A stretch of 64,000 nucleotides of DNA from Ignelater luminosus (taxonomy: Eukaryota > Arthropoda > Insecta > Coleoptera > Elateridae), in assembly GCA_011009095.1 (NCBI GenBank), contig VTPC01000427.1, forward strand, positions 161,485-225,484, written 5' to 3'. The notes beneath the pieces were generated by a model. The model did not search any database and was not told the origin of the DNA. It worked only from the letters and a program-made list of their open reading frames with translations. A program made the position numbers and the translations under genes. This document shows, one piece after another, positions 11,701 through 25,885 of the stretch (within the stretch, counting starts at the first letter, position 1; each line of letters starts with the position of its first letter).

Positions 11701-14700
11701 ATCAATGTTATTATCCGATATCCAGGCAACGTTTAAATGTTGCTCGTATTAATCAATTACAGACGGGTTGAAGAAGAAGAATTCCCGTCTCCTCCTTGTC
11801 GGAGAACTTAAAACGACTTCTACAAAAATCCTTCAACATCATTTGAAGAGGAAAAAAAAGTAATTACTTGTACTATGGATAGAAAAAAAAATAAATTAAC
11901 ATTATTATGAAATTATACAAAACCGACTATAGTCTAACGAAATTCGTTCATATTATACGCAACTAAAAACTATTTAAATAATATTGTGGGTGTGTTGAAT
12001 TGTTATTTATATGTTGTACACTATTGGTATGGTGCCCAATTTATGGAAAACTACGTGGAATAAGTAAACGATTAATAAAAAAAAGAGAATGAAAAAAAGG
12101 AGTTAGAATCACCTGAACGCCGCCTACATGTAAATGTACAAACTATATGTAGTTTTTAAATTTATGTGATAAAATCAACAAATGGAGGCGAATTATTTAT
12201 TTATCTTAATACCAGAAATAAAACCAGAATATATGTATATAATTTTGATAGGTGAAATGGAGAATATAAAATTATTTCTTGTAGCGTGTTTTTTTTCGGT
12301 CATCTGATATCAGTGCTATATAATAATGGAAAATTAAAATTTTAGTGCTAATTAAAAATGAATTGTGCGTTTTAAAATAATGTTTTATCTTCGTGAAGAT
12401 AGCATGGTAAAGTAACTCAATAGATTTATATTATAGCATGCTTTGCATTTCAATTTGAAAATCGGTCACTTAAACGGCAATTTTCTTCATTAATTAAAAC
12501 GTTAACTAACTATAGTAAAATTATATAAAGTATAATAAGATTCTGCATCATATTATTAATTTTCTGGTTCACCCTATATGTGGTGCATAAATAAGAATTG
12601 AAGGGTTCAAATTATCTCTAGCCGTTATTACAAAAAATTTGATTAAACTCAAAATATTGTTAGTAATAAAGATATTAGACTGAAGTTAAAATTAAAATAA
12701 AAACAAAAACAAAAGATGAACTCATAGAGAATAGTGTTTTAAAATAGTTTTCATCAAATCAAACTTGAGAGTATTTCAAAGAAAAACCTTTTATTAACGT
12801 CCTGACATCTAATATGTAGTAAAGTTGGCATCATTAAATACAGGGTGTCCACACAAAAATAATTGTTTGTAAATATCCCGTCGTTCCGCTTCATAACAAG
12901 CAAATTTATAAAACCAAAAATTATATTTTTTTAAAAATTGTATCAAATTTATTCCACTGCCCTAGTGTGTCAGAGAGATTTTTCCTATAAAACTAGTTGA
13001 GTTGTGTTTTCTGAAAGAAACATTGTTAACGCTTTAACACCGAACATTTATTTTAGGTGTCATAAATCATGCACGCCACATATTTGTATCAGTTAAGTGA
13101 AAATAATTTTTGTAGTAGGTTATATACTATATATACTCACTCTTAACACTCGAAATAAATATGGGATATGATTTGTGAGTGAAGTTAATTTTTAAATTTT
13201 GGCACTGGCATTATTTGATTTCATTTTTTACTTGCAACTACATAAATTCCTTGCTACTATTAATTTTTTTCGCGTCAAAAAATTAAAAAAGATTGGCATC
13301 TTTGAAAAATAACCTAGAAGTAGGAAATTCTAAAACGCAACCGGCATAAATAAAATAGAAGGAAAAAAAATTATAAAAGGAGCCTTGTGTATAAAATTTT
13401 TCTTTAAAAAATGATATTGTTTTGGTTGGCTGAAAACTGAACTGATTTATATTCGAATATGTTTCTCTTCCGACGGATTGTAGATTTTAAGTTATTTTTT
13501 TAGTATTTCAGGAATTTTGATGAATTCCAATGATAGAATTTTTTAATATTTCCTCCAATTTTTCTTGATTAAAACCGGCGGTACTTTTTATGTTATGAAT
13601 TATTTAAATAGTTTTCATAAATTCTTACATCAAAGTAAATTTATTGATAAAAATAGTAAAATTTACATATAAATTTCTATGTATTTCAAATATTTTGAAA
13701 AATCCTGAAATTTCTAGCGACGGATAACTATAAATTTGCTCATGGTACACTTAGATATTTATTAAAGCGTTTTTTAAATAGAGGTTAAGTTTTTAAGATG
13801 ACGCAAATAATTAATGAAAACCTGTTATTAATTATGCAATCAATTCAGGAATAATTATTTTGTTTTTAATTTTCGATTATTAAAACTGATCGATCAGTTT
13901 ACATATTATACAAGTTATACTTTATTGATATTAATTTTCTTTTTGCAAATAATCATAACAGTTATTATTTGATCGTTGTGTTACCAATATCCAGGAAAAA
14001 AACTAATTTATTAATCTGATGTTTTAGATATAACATACCATTTTTAACAGAATGTTATAGTTTAAGCTTTAGGGGCCCCCTACATGTATTTTGTAAATTG
14101 TTCCTAATTTAGAATTACATAACCCAAAATTCACCTATAGTATACAATAGTGAATAGTAAGTACACAAATATAGTACTTGAACTAACCCAGTTTTAGGAC
14201 TTGAAACTATTTCAAATTAATTTTAGAACGTCCACAATAGCTGTCTTACCGTTTCCACATAGTGCTAAAACAAAAAGAAAATGTTCTCAAAAAAACCTTC
14301 CAATATTATTTTGGCTTGAATGTTTTTTTTCGAGTTAAAGAACAGATAATGTTGTCACTCCAAATTGTCACGTTTAATAACGTTTGCCAATTCGTCAACA
14401 GTGTTCTATTTTTTCTTTCTTTATTTTTTTTAATAATAATAGAAAGGAATTCGATTGAAGTCATTTTATGATAAACCATGAAGTATCCTATAAAAAAGGA
14501 ACCGTAATCATGATAGTCTAAAACAACATCAAAGAACAAGACAAATTGGATAAAGATCCATATAATGCTAACAAACAGCCTAATATGATGATATAATGTT
14601 TGCATTATTTCTATTTTTGGGGAATAAATGTATTTTTGCAATTCCCCAAATAGTCATTTTGTTAAAATTTAATGTTTGAATACATTTTGTAATAGGTACC

Positions 14701-17700
14701 TTAAAGAAAAATCAAAATTTGTAGATCATACAGAAATATCGGTTGATAAGATAGTAGTACTTATAGTAGCACAGCTGACTTTATTTAATACTAGTATTAG
14801 TGTATTTGCTTTTACTGTCAGATTCATATTTTTCCGAAAATATAAGGGTTCATAAACCATTGTGTAATCTTGATGTATGTTGTATAAGTATCGGTTTCTC
14901 TATAGGTTATACATTTGTCAGACTTTCTAATTCGCGTAATTCTAGGGTTTTTGACCATTTTGCAAACTCTATACATGCCACAATGTATTATTTACTTAAT
15001 AAATTATCTATACCTAGTACTTCTTACAATTCGGATAAGTAATATTGAATCTTATACCATTAATAAAGTCTAACAAATCTGAAATATTGTATTTGCTCCA
15101 AGATCAAATTATTTTTGTTCTTTTTACGTGGTGTTACACATCTTGCTAATATGCTATGCATACTGATAAGCTATTCCAACATTCTTCTTATGCTGTTTTG
15201 GCCATGGTGGTAGCAGTTCACTTTTAGTTGAAATTCTGATTACTTTCCATCAGCAATTTACACTAAACCAGTCAGTTGATATGAATGACAGTTTCATTCT
15301 TGCATATCCAGTTTTAAAGCTACATGATTTTTAGATCTATTCCAACTGAAACATGCAGGAGTTGCAGCTTTAAGAATTCTGCTTTAAGCAATCTACACAC
15401 GTCAACTAATTAGGTGATGAGCTTTAGAGATATCATCAGCTGCGTCTAGCTTTAAGGCTGTAAGTATTTGCAAATAGGAATTTTCAGTGATATCTAGATT
15501 TCCCATTTTTAATATTTTAATTTATTTGTAGCATTTCAATATCTAGGTCTTCCAAAACCTTTGAGGTCTACGAAAATGGCTTATTCGGTGATTGGTATAC
15601 TCCGAGGTGTTTCCAAGACGAATGAAAGTATTTATGCAGAAAACTTTTTGGGTCAAAATTAAGATTGGTTTTTATGTCGTAAATAGCACCCTTTCTAAAT
15701 ATATGATATCATAGTTAATCTCAAATATTTTGATTTTAAATATCTTGGGGTGGTTGAGAATAACGTGGCATATTCACATAAGGCTTTTACCTTGCAAACT
15801 TTTGTCTTCAATACTCTTCTTAGAAACTCCATCAGATGCAGAAGAATTAAAAAATTTTGCGGTTAATTTATTAAAGAAACTGATTGCCCATGTTGATGTG
15901 AAATGCACCGTTTTCGAATTAAATGAGAATTTAAAGCTATTCAGAATTTATCCAGTTTTATGTTTTTTAAATCTTCAAAGTGACGTAAGACATTGAAAAT
16001 AAGTTTTCTGCGAAAACTTGATTTGCTGTCTTGTATCTTTTGTAAGCATGGCTTGGTTCTATATCAGCAACCATTATCTGACTACTTCAGAAATTTGGCC
16101 TTACGATTGTCCTACGTTAACTGTGATCATTTTATATCTAACACGTATGTATTTATATTTGTCTGTGTGATTATAATCATGGTTTAGTGAGACCTCAAGA
16201 ATGCAAATTCTTCTGGGCACTATTTGAACCAAAATCTTGTTCATCTAATATTAATTTCAATATCCAATAAAAATTTTGGTCTATCAAATACGATATGGTA
16301 ATGAGGTTTGCGACAGCATTTCTTCATCGAAGTGAACAGCATGGTCATATACAATTTGAATTAAATATTAAACCTGTGACATTTGAATTTAACAAATAAT
16401 GAGTACGTATTGGAAATTTTTCTTCCTATTTTGAAGACTTATGCTGGTCATCTTTAAGAAGAGAATTTCTCATTGTCATCATCAAATCTAAGATACTTTG
16501 TACACTTTCATAGTATAAATAAATTCAGTGGCGCAAAATAACTGTAAACCGTATCATCTGTCGATTGATATATCTTTATTAAAACTAGCCCCTAAGTGAC
16601 ACCCTATTAAAATATTGTTATTTTAAGATCATATTTTCCTTTTATGCTTGATAGATGGAAAATTATTGCAACTTTCTAATTCGTTTTTATATCTTTCGAT
16701 ATAAGTGACAACTATCCATTTTGTTTTGCATGCATCAAGCTTCTAAAATTTCATATTGACCACCTTTGTTGACTGTTGTATTGACTAACCAAGAAGTCTG
16801 TCTGTATTTAGTGAAATTTGTTCTTAACGGTAAATCTCTAGAAACTATAACATCTTGGACTTTTACTTTTGAAGTTTTCAAGCCACCTAGTAGTTTGTGT
16901 ATTCATGGTAGATTAGAGAACTTAAAAGCTAACACAAAATCCAAAATTGCTATTTTAACTTTACGCATTGTTATACAGTTTCTTCTTTGTTCGGGTTTAT
17001 CCTTTAAGGGTATTTTTGTTATTCCTTCCCTTGGCCAGATAACCATTTTAAAAGAACCATTGGGGTTTTTCCCAATAATTCTATATAATTGTTATCTATT
17101 CACTTAACAATGATTTATGAAGACAGTGTCATAAATTATTCTGCAATTCTCTAAAAGTGACATTAAAAATTTTAAGTGCCATTAATTAAATTTAAAAGTA
17201 AGCAAAAAATAAAACGCTTAAGCCAAATGTAAGAAAAAGTGTTAACAGAATCTTTCTGCTGCTTCTAATAAAGACACATATGTGCATGTAGTCGGTTAAT
17301 TAATTAGTAAAATTTCAATGAAATGGAAATGAATTAATTTGCAATAATTTCTTAATTTCTAGTCATTATTCATTAGAGACATTATTTTTGTTATTTGGTT
17401 TTCAATTAGGAATATTTACACTCATTAATTAGTTTATACTAATTAATAAAACGTTGAATATATAACTAGATGCATTTGTACAATGTTTACCCAATCGACT
17501 GTCTGTTTTTATACCAAGTTTCATATTTTTTAAAAATATAATTGCACTTTTACTTTTAAATCTTTTATGTTTGGGCACCGAATTTACTGACATAATAAAA
17601 ACGGAAACATTAGTTACATTGCTTTACAAATAGGATTTTATTAGGCAGTAGTGTTAATGCCGTGTGAATTACAATGAAATAGAGGCAATACACTAATATA

Positions 17701-20700
17701 CGGCGTACACGCTCTGTTAATTATACATAGTGTAAATTATTTTTGGCATTAATGGACGGTAAAGTTTGATATAAAAATATTCGCCTATGTACAAACGGTT
17801 TGTTTAAATAAATCGTATGCAACTCTGTAACATTGTACGTTTATTACTCAGTAATGTTTTTATTGGCCGTTAAACTATGCCGGAATAAATTCATATTTGC
17901 AAAGTTTTAATATTATTAACTGATATTTTATTTATATTATAGTATATAGAATAAGAAGAATGTCATTAAATCCAGTTTCCAAACGAATTTTGTAACTGGG
18001 CTTGTACCAACATAAAATGCCCTAGTTTGGCTCATCGGCCACGAAGAAAAAAGAATGATCGATAAGTGATGTAACTTGATAGTGGGTAGATAGTTAGTAT
18101 TGATGAAAAGCTTACAAATTATTTATTGTTGTAAATATGACTAGTACGTGAATTTATGAGTTGCTAATAGGTTATTAAATAATTGCCCAATTAGTCGAAT
18201 ACTTAGATATTTACTTCAGTGATATACACCTACCTATCACACCTACTTTTTTATTGGACAATTAAATTCTTTTTTTTTGTATATAGCAACTTAGATAACA
18301 AAAACACATTCTTCACTAACTGCTACTAAATTGTATGACTTTTTTATTAAAGCAAGCAGAGATATAAAAAATTTGAAATATTAAATAATGTAATAAATTG
18401 ATTGTCTATTTCATTTTGTTAATTTACTACTATTTTATAGTGGACGTTTAAACAAACGCAATAAATTTAAAAATACAGTCAGCTCGTTTGATAAAACTCC
18501 ACCTCTCATTTGGAAGGTATTTGAGAATGGAGATATTATTTCGAAGTAGACAGGTTTTTCATATGTGTATGACAGTTTTATGTAAGTTCCAAGTATAGAG
18601 AGATTCTCCAAAATAGAATATTGAACCGTAGAAAATGAAAAGCTTTGATGTGTATGGCTGACTGAATACTGATACATTGTCTAAAATATGACAAAATCAT
18701 CAATAGTTTGAAAAGTTGATAAAATAACTGAAAACAGTAACATGGATATGAGAATGGAAATCTAAACATTTGAGAACAAGAGGCAATAGGGACAATGATT
18801 CTTAAGAAGAACTAAGAGTGAGTGATTTAAGTTAGCAAGGTCAGTAAAGAGATTCAATCATCATTTAGTTTGAATTCTTCCCATAAGGCTATTGGCAGTA
18901 TGTTATGATTGACAAGACAAACAACGACATGGAATTTAAAAGTAAAAGTTTAAATAACATGATTTACTTCTGTTTCTATTTTTAATTTCTAAAATACCGG
19001 TTAACATTAACCTCCGTACTTGATATAGGTTCTATAGTATAGCCAAACGTCTTTGTAGGTTATTCTCGTCATAATATAGAAGTCTTTTGGGCAATATATT
19101 CTATAGGTCGATCATTTTCTTCGTTTGATTATAAGCATTTTTAAGTAGAAACCCATTTAAAATTTCTAATACTAGCTAGTTACGTACCATAGGATTCTTA
19201 GGATTATTGGTAATTCTTACTCCTTTTGATACCAGTTTGTTTATCGTTTCATATTTTCGTATAATTGAACGACAAACTATGCCAATGAATGAAATAACCA
19301 TTTAAACCAGATACAAAATAACCGAACTTGAAATTGCAAAATTGCCAGAAGAGGATTTCACAATGAAGAGAAACACATTAAAGAAGAAGGAAAAACATAA
19401 ATAAGTGCTGAGCGTTTTGGCTTGTCGAAAGCCCATTAGGCACTGGAGTTACTTGATTTAGTACTCTCTCATTGCCATCTTCCATTTCATTTAAGACCTT
19501 ACGGACAACTAAAATGTAGCACTATATCCACAACCAATATCAGATTCCAAGGGTTACTGTATCAAGCTGATAACAACTAACGCCAAGAAGAATACAGAGA
19601 AACAAGTTGAACATAAATAGGTCTACCGTGGAAAGAATATAAAAGAAAGAAATTCCTCAATAAAACATTTATAATTCGAATTTGTTAATGATCAACTAGA
19701 GGATTGTAGACGAAATAAATTGTAATGATCCCTCTGTAAATTTTGTTTCTAAATTTTAATATACTCTTCATTTTTGACAGGAGAAGAAATTATTTTTGGA
19801 TATCAGTTTTACTCATTATGGTATTTTTTTAATTAATATTTTCCTGCAATAGAAAGTCATGGTGGCAAATCTAGTAAATTGGCAAATAAATCGTCAAGAG
19901 TTACAATGCCTTCCTATCTACTAAAAACTGTAATAATGTGACAATTGCCTACCTTGCTTGCACCTATCACTGATAGATGAAGCAGAAAGTATTGAAATTG
20001 GTGTATGATATAGAGACAAGTCTTGTTCTTTACACTTTCAATTATGATATTCCACTATTTCGGAAACGTTAAACACTTTATGAGAATTTTTATCGAGAAG
20101 GCAACTAATGTGTTTGTTCTTGGTAGTTATTCAGTAGCTGTTGATCTACTGTGTTGCTATAAGTTCTGTTTTTGACAAATGATGTTTAGAATTGTACCCT
20201 ATGGTTGTAACATAAACAGTGTAACTAGAAGACCACTAGCGTTTTGTTGAATTTTTTGAAAGATATCTCATAATATCAGTAAGTACCACAGATGTCTTTG
20301 CTGCCCAAAGCAATTTAATTTTTCGTAAACTCTCCCAAATCTACTTTTAAAATTTCCAATTCGTTTTTATGTTCTCTATGATGTAATGTACTCACATATA
20401 TACAGTAGAATATCTCCTAGTTGGACATCGGTGGCTCTACTCAATGTGTTTATCTAATCGGAAAATTAATGTTATATGATTTTAGAGGCGCCCTCTTATT
20501 GAAAGTATAGAATTTAGCGGTAATTAGAAAGTCACACTAAATTTGAGTTAGAAATTGGCAAACCACAAACTAAATATAGTAGTGTTTTGTTTGAATCTAT
20601 AATCAGTAATATTTACAGGAAAAATATACTTTATTAGTAACTTTTGATTTGTCTCTAAATCTAAGAACGAAGTCGAAGTCATAGGAATCGCAATTTCTTT

Positions 20701-22544
20701 GAATTTTATTCAATTAAATGTGATTGCCTGTTTTCCATTGCTCCTTTCGTAATTGTACTAGTACACTGCGATACCTAGTGGAAAGAATCTTGAAAGAGAA
20801 GTTAAGATCATACCAGCAGATTGGTTATTTAGAACGAGATAAATCTCAGGAAGCATTTATCCAAATGGGTAGAAAGAAGAGTATTTTGAATCATCAGGGA
20901 TAGACTGCTGTGCAGACAATGCTATAGGATATTAGATTTCGGACAAATGAAGAAGAAATGAGAAACAATACTGACGAGAAATGACTTTAAGGCTGAGCTA
21001 ATCATACCCATAGAACTTTCTTAGACATATAAACACCTCCTAGTTTTTGTTCAAGAATTGATTAATTATAGGAAGCGAAACTCAACTATCCCAAATTTCT
21101 GATAACAATGTTTATTGTCTGGAAGTATTTTCTAAGTATTTTGGTTAATTTTTTTTATCTAGAGCATATGTGTGTATTGGGGCAGAATGTTTTTTATTAC
21201 AATTATCTATAATGTACTCTCCTTGTTAGACAACTGGACATTCAATATTACTGTGTAATCAATGCTTTAACGTATAACTTCGAAATTGCATGTTACTTCA
21301 CTGCGCACTCCAGCTAAGAAATATTAAGTTGGCTAGTTAAAGAGTATCTTTCCCATTTAGATAGTAGATACATTTAGGAATCTTCTGTTTGTAAACTACA
21401 TAGATAATAACTTTGTTCTTTAGGCCTTTTTCAGAAGAATTGATAATAATACTTAATCTGTAATGCCCAATAAAATACCTAACTGTATTGAACCGTTTCA
21501 AAAAAGTCAAATGCACCAATCATTAATTATATCAAAATATCTAGATTATTGTCGATAAGAATTTCATATATAGTTTTGGTTCTCTCATACTCATTTCCTC
21601 CAACATATCTTACAATCTAAAATGACTTTCTACTTTTTGCTTTATATTTGTGGTTCGCTTCTTTCTAGGTGTCTAAAAAATATATCTAGTAAATTTTCAA
21701 GTCATTAAATACAAAATTAAAATAGGTTTGGTTGTCTAATTCTTTTTTGACCACATTAGGTGAAATCAGGAAATTCTATAATAATTCCAAGCTGTTTTTT
21801 CTTCATGCTTTTGATTTTACACCATCGCTTGTATTATTATATTTAGTTCTTTTTTAATGGGAAAGTAGGAGGAGACTATGACCCTAAAACAAACTCGTAG
21901 TTTTGATTAACAATAACAAAAAACCATGTACCTAATTTAGAGCGATCTAATAGCTTTTTGTTTGTGAGAATTACCTTAAAATTAGTTAATTACTTACGGA
22001 GTTGGAACTAATTTTACAACGATTTTTTAGTTGTATTAGTGATGATTATTTGGCGAGTTTATTGCGGAAGTGCGTCTCGTTAATGAGTGAACTTAAAACT
22101 AAAATTGTATAATTTTGAATATGATTTGTTCTACTTTAATATTTAAAGTAGTCTTGGAAGAAAAATTTCCGTAAGTGAAAAATGATTTTAAATCAACTTT
22201 TTTGTCGCCCAAATACACGATGGTATAATATTGAACCGGAAATTAAGTAAACGTATTACACAAGGAAACTAAAAAAAGTCCAACCATGCTATTGACTTTA
22301 TGTGCAATACATATAAAATATGTTTTACTCAAATTTTGCGATATTTTAGTTCAAGTTTCTATTGTGGGCCGTTAAGATATTTAGGATTTATAAGTATAAA
22401 TCTAATATTTTAGAGAACATTCAATTTTAACTCCATACTGACTCCAACGTTATCAAGTCGTTAAGGACGTTAGGCTATATTAGTTTCCAGTTAACGTAAA
22501 CTACTTAACAGTTAGAACAGAAAGGAGACAAAGATAATTTTACT

Positions 22545-22632
22545 TTTGCTTCTAGACTGCAAACATCCATGTCAAAATTATTATCTTTACAGATGATACT
22601 GCCTTTATTAAGGTTAAAAAGAAAAAATCACC
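22545..22632 (+). pseudogene. Scrap resembling a LINE reverse transcriptase catalytic motif
   Basis: One + strand frame reads KIIIFTDDTAFIKV, resembling the F-A-D-D-T-A-L/F-I catalytic loop of non-LTR reverse transcriptases, with T in place of the usual A before DD. No other RT block could be joined to it with confidence, so a chance match is possible. If real, it is an old, badly decayed LINE fragment in hth intron 1. Confidence 0.25.
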
Positions 22633-23554
22633 CAAAAAAGATTTTTGAGTGCTGCATAAAAACTTAATTTTAATTTCCTAGAAGGAAGAAAAAAAAAGTT
22701 GAAAGCATCCAACTAAACCGTGGTTTTGTAGAAACTTTTATCCGTATTAGATATGCATATTTTATAATCTTAAGAGATTAAAAAGTTCTCTAAGTGTGGT
22801 TTCCCACAATACATCAAGTCACGGGTGCCTTTAGTATTTTTATGATTAATTACATTGATTTATCTAACCTTTTTTACATCGAAAGATAAAGTCGGTAGGT
22901 ACACTTTTAAGCAATAATCTTTATGACAATTTTATATACATATACATATACACACCGTACGTAGAGCTTAATAGTAGTTTTATTATTTAAACGCCGTTAT
23001 CTCAAAATAGCGCCTTCTATGATCGACTACAACGTAACATCTCGAAAATAAATTAAAAGGGGCATATTTTTATTAGCATATTAAAAATTAATTACATATG
23101 CGACATTCAACACAGCTCCTACCATGAATTTATTGCAGTATAAAGATAATATAACTCTAAACTACCTATTTAAAATCGCTCTCGTGGGTATTTCAATCAG
23201 CTTATCGAGTTTTAATTGAATTTAAAAAATAATTAACCTATTATACTTGTAATAGTGAGAGTGGGTTTGCGCCTACCCACTCTACACAATGATATGTTAC
23301 GTTCAGTTGCATTTTATTTTGATTTGCGTCGTTTATTCGCGACATTTACCTATTCTTTTCCATCAATCCACCGTAGCTCATAAATTAACCTGAATGCATT
23401 TCCTTCAAAACGGAAAAACGACATAAACACGTATTACGCGATTGGCTTCGGCTTTCTTCCATTTTGTTTTCCTATCCTACCATACGTATCTATACGTTAT
23501 TTATGCATGTCAAATAACATGTCTTGCTAATGCATCGCTTATGTATATTTACAG

Positions 23555-23793
23555 TATGACGAAGGAATTCACCCTGGGTACATGGACGGCGGTGCGGCGG
23601 CGGCGGCGGCGGCGGGTGGGTTGTATGATTCCCACGTAACCCACCGACCCACATTACAAAATCTTCACCATTCCCCGCTTATAAATCACGGTATGCACCC
23701 TTACCACGCCAACCATGTTAACCCCGCCGCTAACCACGTCATGGGTGGCGCGGTACCCGATGTTGGCAAAAGAGATAAGGACGCCATCTATGG
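23555..23793 (+). CDS. hth: homothorax, coding exon 2 (N-terminal region)
   Basis: The exon starts after acceptor ATTTACAG and ends at donor GTAAGT (23794). It is 239 bp, entered in phase 0 and left after two bases of a Gly codon. It encodes residues 6-84: YDEGIHPGYMDGG, a run of seven Ala coded by pure GCG, GGLYD, then a His/Pro/Asn-rich stretch (HRPTLQNLHHSPLINHGMH, PYHANHVNP), and finally VGKRDKDAIYG. The last motif is nearly invariant in Meis/Hth proteins and leads into the HM domain. This part is low in complexity and presumably flexible. The ATG at 23582 is Met-15 of the joined protein and need not be a start. The (GCG)7 tract is a place where length variants would be expected. Confidence 0.95.
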
Positions 23794-25682
23794 GTAAGTG
23801 TAATAATTTCTAATTTTATTTCCAAACTAGAGTATTATACTGGGTGTTTCCATATAATGCAAATTTCTAAGAACTCTAAAATACATACATGAATTAAATG
23901 CCTATAAATGTGGTCTATTGAGGTGGTGTGTACTTAATACACGTGCGTCATCCTCATTGTGTGGTTACCAACAATAAAAAGTGTAAATATGATGCACGAT
24001 TTTGCTTTGATTCTACCACTTCATTGTTTGCAAAAATAGAAATTCTTAGAAGGATTTAAGTTCTAATTTGAATTGCTCTCTTGAAGTACGTCATCCTATA
24101 CTATCTGTCAGAATTTTTCATGTTTTCTTCCTTATTTTAAATTTCACACGATGTATAGATTCATATTGCCAATCTTTGATCTTAATCATTTGGGTAATGT
24201 CTTTTCTAATTTTCCAGATAACATAAGAAATATAAAAAGAAAGAATCTGATATTACAAGAAGCCTAAACTTCTAAAATATTAACTCTGGAAAGGCTTCAT
24301 CTTGATATGGCATGTGCATAACAAAACATCTTAATAGCTTGGCTGCTTATATAAATTCCGAAGCTTTATATAAACAAATATTAGTTTTCTTAATGAGAGT
24401 TTTCCTGTATTGTGTGTTCGTTCATAATATTGATGCGCGCCTGATTAGATAACGCAACCGCTTGTGTTTGCTTCCGACAAGCAAGCCAGCATTCTTCCTT
24501 TTATATTAAATTTTTCATTTAAAGCACAATTCTTATGTTTGTGCTGTTCTGCAATTAATCTAACATGAAAAATTATAAAATCTAGACATTTTTCGCTGTT
24601 AGCATAATGGATTTACTTCTGTATACAATAAAAAATTATTATATTTTGTCAAATATATGACTTTTGGTTTTGTTTATAATTAGTAGCGTAAATTAATTAC
24701 GCCAAAGTATGAGGATGCACAGTGTCTGACTCACCGACAGACGATTTATTACATTTTTCAGAATTTATTTGACAGTTTGGAATGATCATATAATTAATAA
24801 CAAATAGAATAGTAACAATGGTAAAAAATTAATAATAATGTTAAAAATTGAAACATCAACACACACTTTTTTGATGTTTCTTGTAAATACATTTTTCTAA
24901 ATAATAAATGACTTTGCTGACTGCATTCGATTTAAATTTATGACACCACCGTTGTATAATTCAGGCTGACGGTTGGAAAAAGTCAAAACATTTTAATCGA
25001 AAAATTTAAGTATACAATGAAGAATTTCAAGAGAAAGATATTGTAAAATATCTTTTCGGAATTATCAAAGCTTTTTTCGTGTAGTTGTTCATCACTTTAA
25101 AAATTGTGATTTTTTTCTCAGTTTTTATATTTTTATTACTGCCTGTAATGTACGGTTATATAATATCTATGGGTGGCACAAGATATGAATTATTTTAGAA
25201 ACTCAGTCAACGATCTTTACTAAACATCACATTTTTGCCCAACTGTTATTAATGGATACATTGCCCAACATGCCAATCCTAACTACTATAGTATCTGTTC
25301 TACAACGGATTTTGTGTTTTATCACAGATTGGTTTTGTTTTAGTTTCGATAATCCTTGTTAGATTCCATCGTACTGTTTTGTTAAAGGATTGAATTCTTA
25401 TTACACATCAGAATTATTCAAGATACTGTGAGAGATCTAGAAGAAATTAGTCCCAATAAAAGTTTGGCAACTATATTTTCGAATAGGCCTATTTTAAAAG
25501 TGTTGACGCATTTATATTTCTAGCGTTTTGTAACTCGATGATAGTTGTGTGCAGAAAGTGGGTTGCCCATGTCTACCATATGCATAATGACGTAGTGAGG
25601 CTCTTTTTTATTATTTGTGTTTTGGATTGTTACTAGTGTTTAGATGATTTTGATATTTTCTGTTTAAATGTCACAGTCATCG

Positions 25683-25885
25683 TTGATTCCCTTGCGAGGA
25701 TGTACAATTTCGATTTTTCTCTTGGATATTCCTGAATATGACCTAGTCATCTTAATTTACTGATGGCGTGTTTAATAGATCTCCCGAATAATGCCTTCAA
25801 CTCTCTTATTTGTTCTTCCGTTACCATCATGGCGTATTACCCATTCTATATTTTGTTTTTCTCCGATTAATCTAACTGCAGCTCA
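25683..25885 (-). pseudogene. LINE reverse transcriptase C-terminal relic
   Basis: The - strand encodes, in broken frames, NIEWVIRH, then IRELKALFGR, then KHAISKLR-stop-LGHIQEYP. These line up in order with the tail common to many insect non-LTR (LINE) RT proteins: N-E-W-R-I-R-Y-N, E-E-L-K-A-L-Y-G, and R-L-R-W-L-G-H-I/V-R-M-P. The stop replaces the expected Trp of RWLGH (TGG to TGA). At least one frameshift separates the blocks. No poly-A tail, 5' end or target duplication was visible. It is an old 5'-truncated or deleted insertion, antisense to hth. Confidence 0.5.

Larger units (their letters stand above)
8259..23554 (+). other. hth: hth intron 1 (15.3 kb)
   Basis: The intron is bounded by donor GTAGGT at 8259 and acceptor TTTACAG ending at 23554. 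The first kilobase stays GC-raised around 8340-8660 and again near 9040-9480, with CpG-rich words such as GGCGCCG and CGCGCCGCGC. These are candidate promoter-proximal enhancers. A 19-bp palindrome at 8717-8735 has homeodomain-type cores. The rest, to about 23.2 kb, is AT-rich with no gene I can support. CACCCTATAT near 12575 and CAGGGTGTCC near 12841 look like ends of dispersed repeats. A reverse-transcriptase-like scrap lies near 22.6 kb. The open frames near 14.3, 15.7 and 16.8 kb are not recognisable proteins. Confidence 0.75.

Noticed and set aside
14306-14641. 111-codon - strand frame rich in Ile, Phe and Tyr
   Set aside because: Hydrophobic AT-driven composition suggested a membrane receptor fragment, but no motif or splice context supports it.
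16766-17107. 113-codon + strand frame in intron 1
   Set aside because: No family resemblance and a non-ATG opening; judged chance or an unplaceable relic.
23442-23639. 65-codon + strand frame with an Arg run
   Set aside because: It overlaps hth exon 2 in the wrong frame; the Arg run is the GCG alanine tract misread, and its 5' part lies in the intron.
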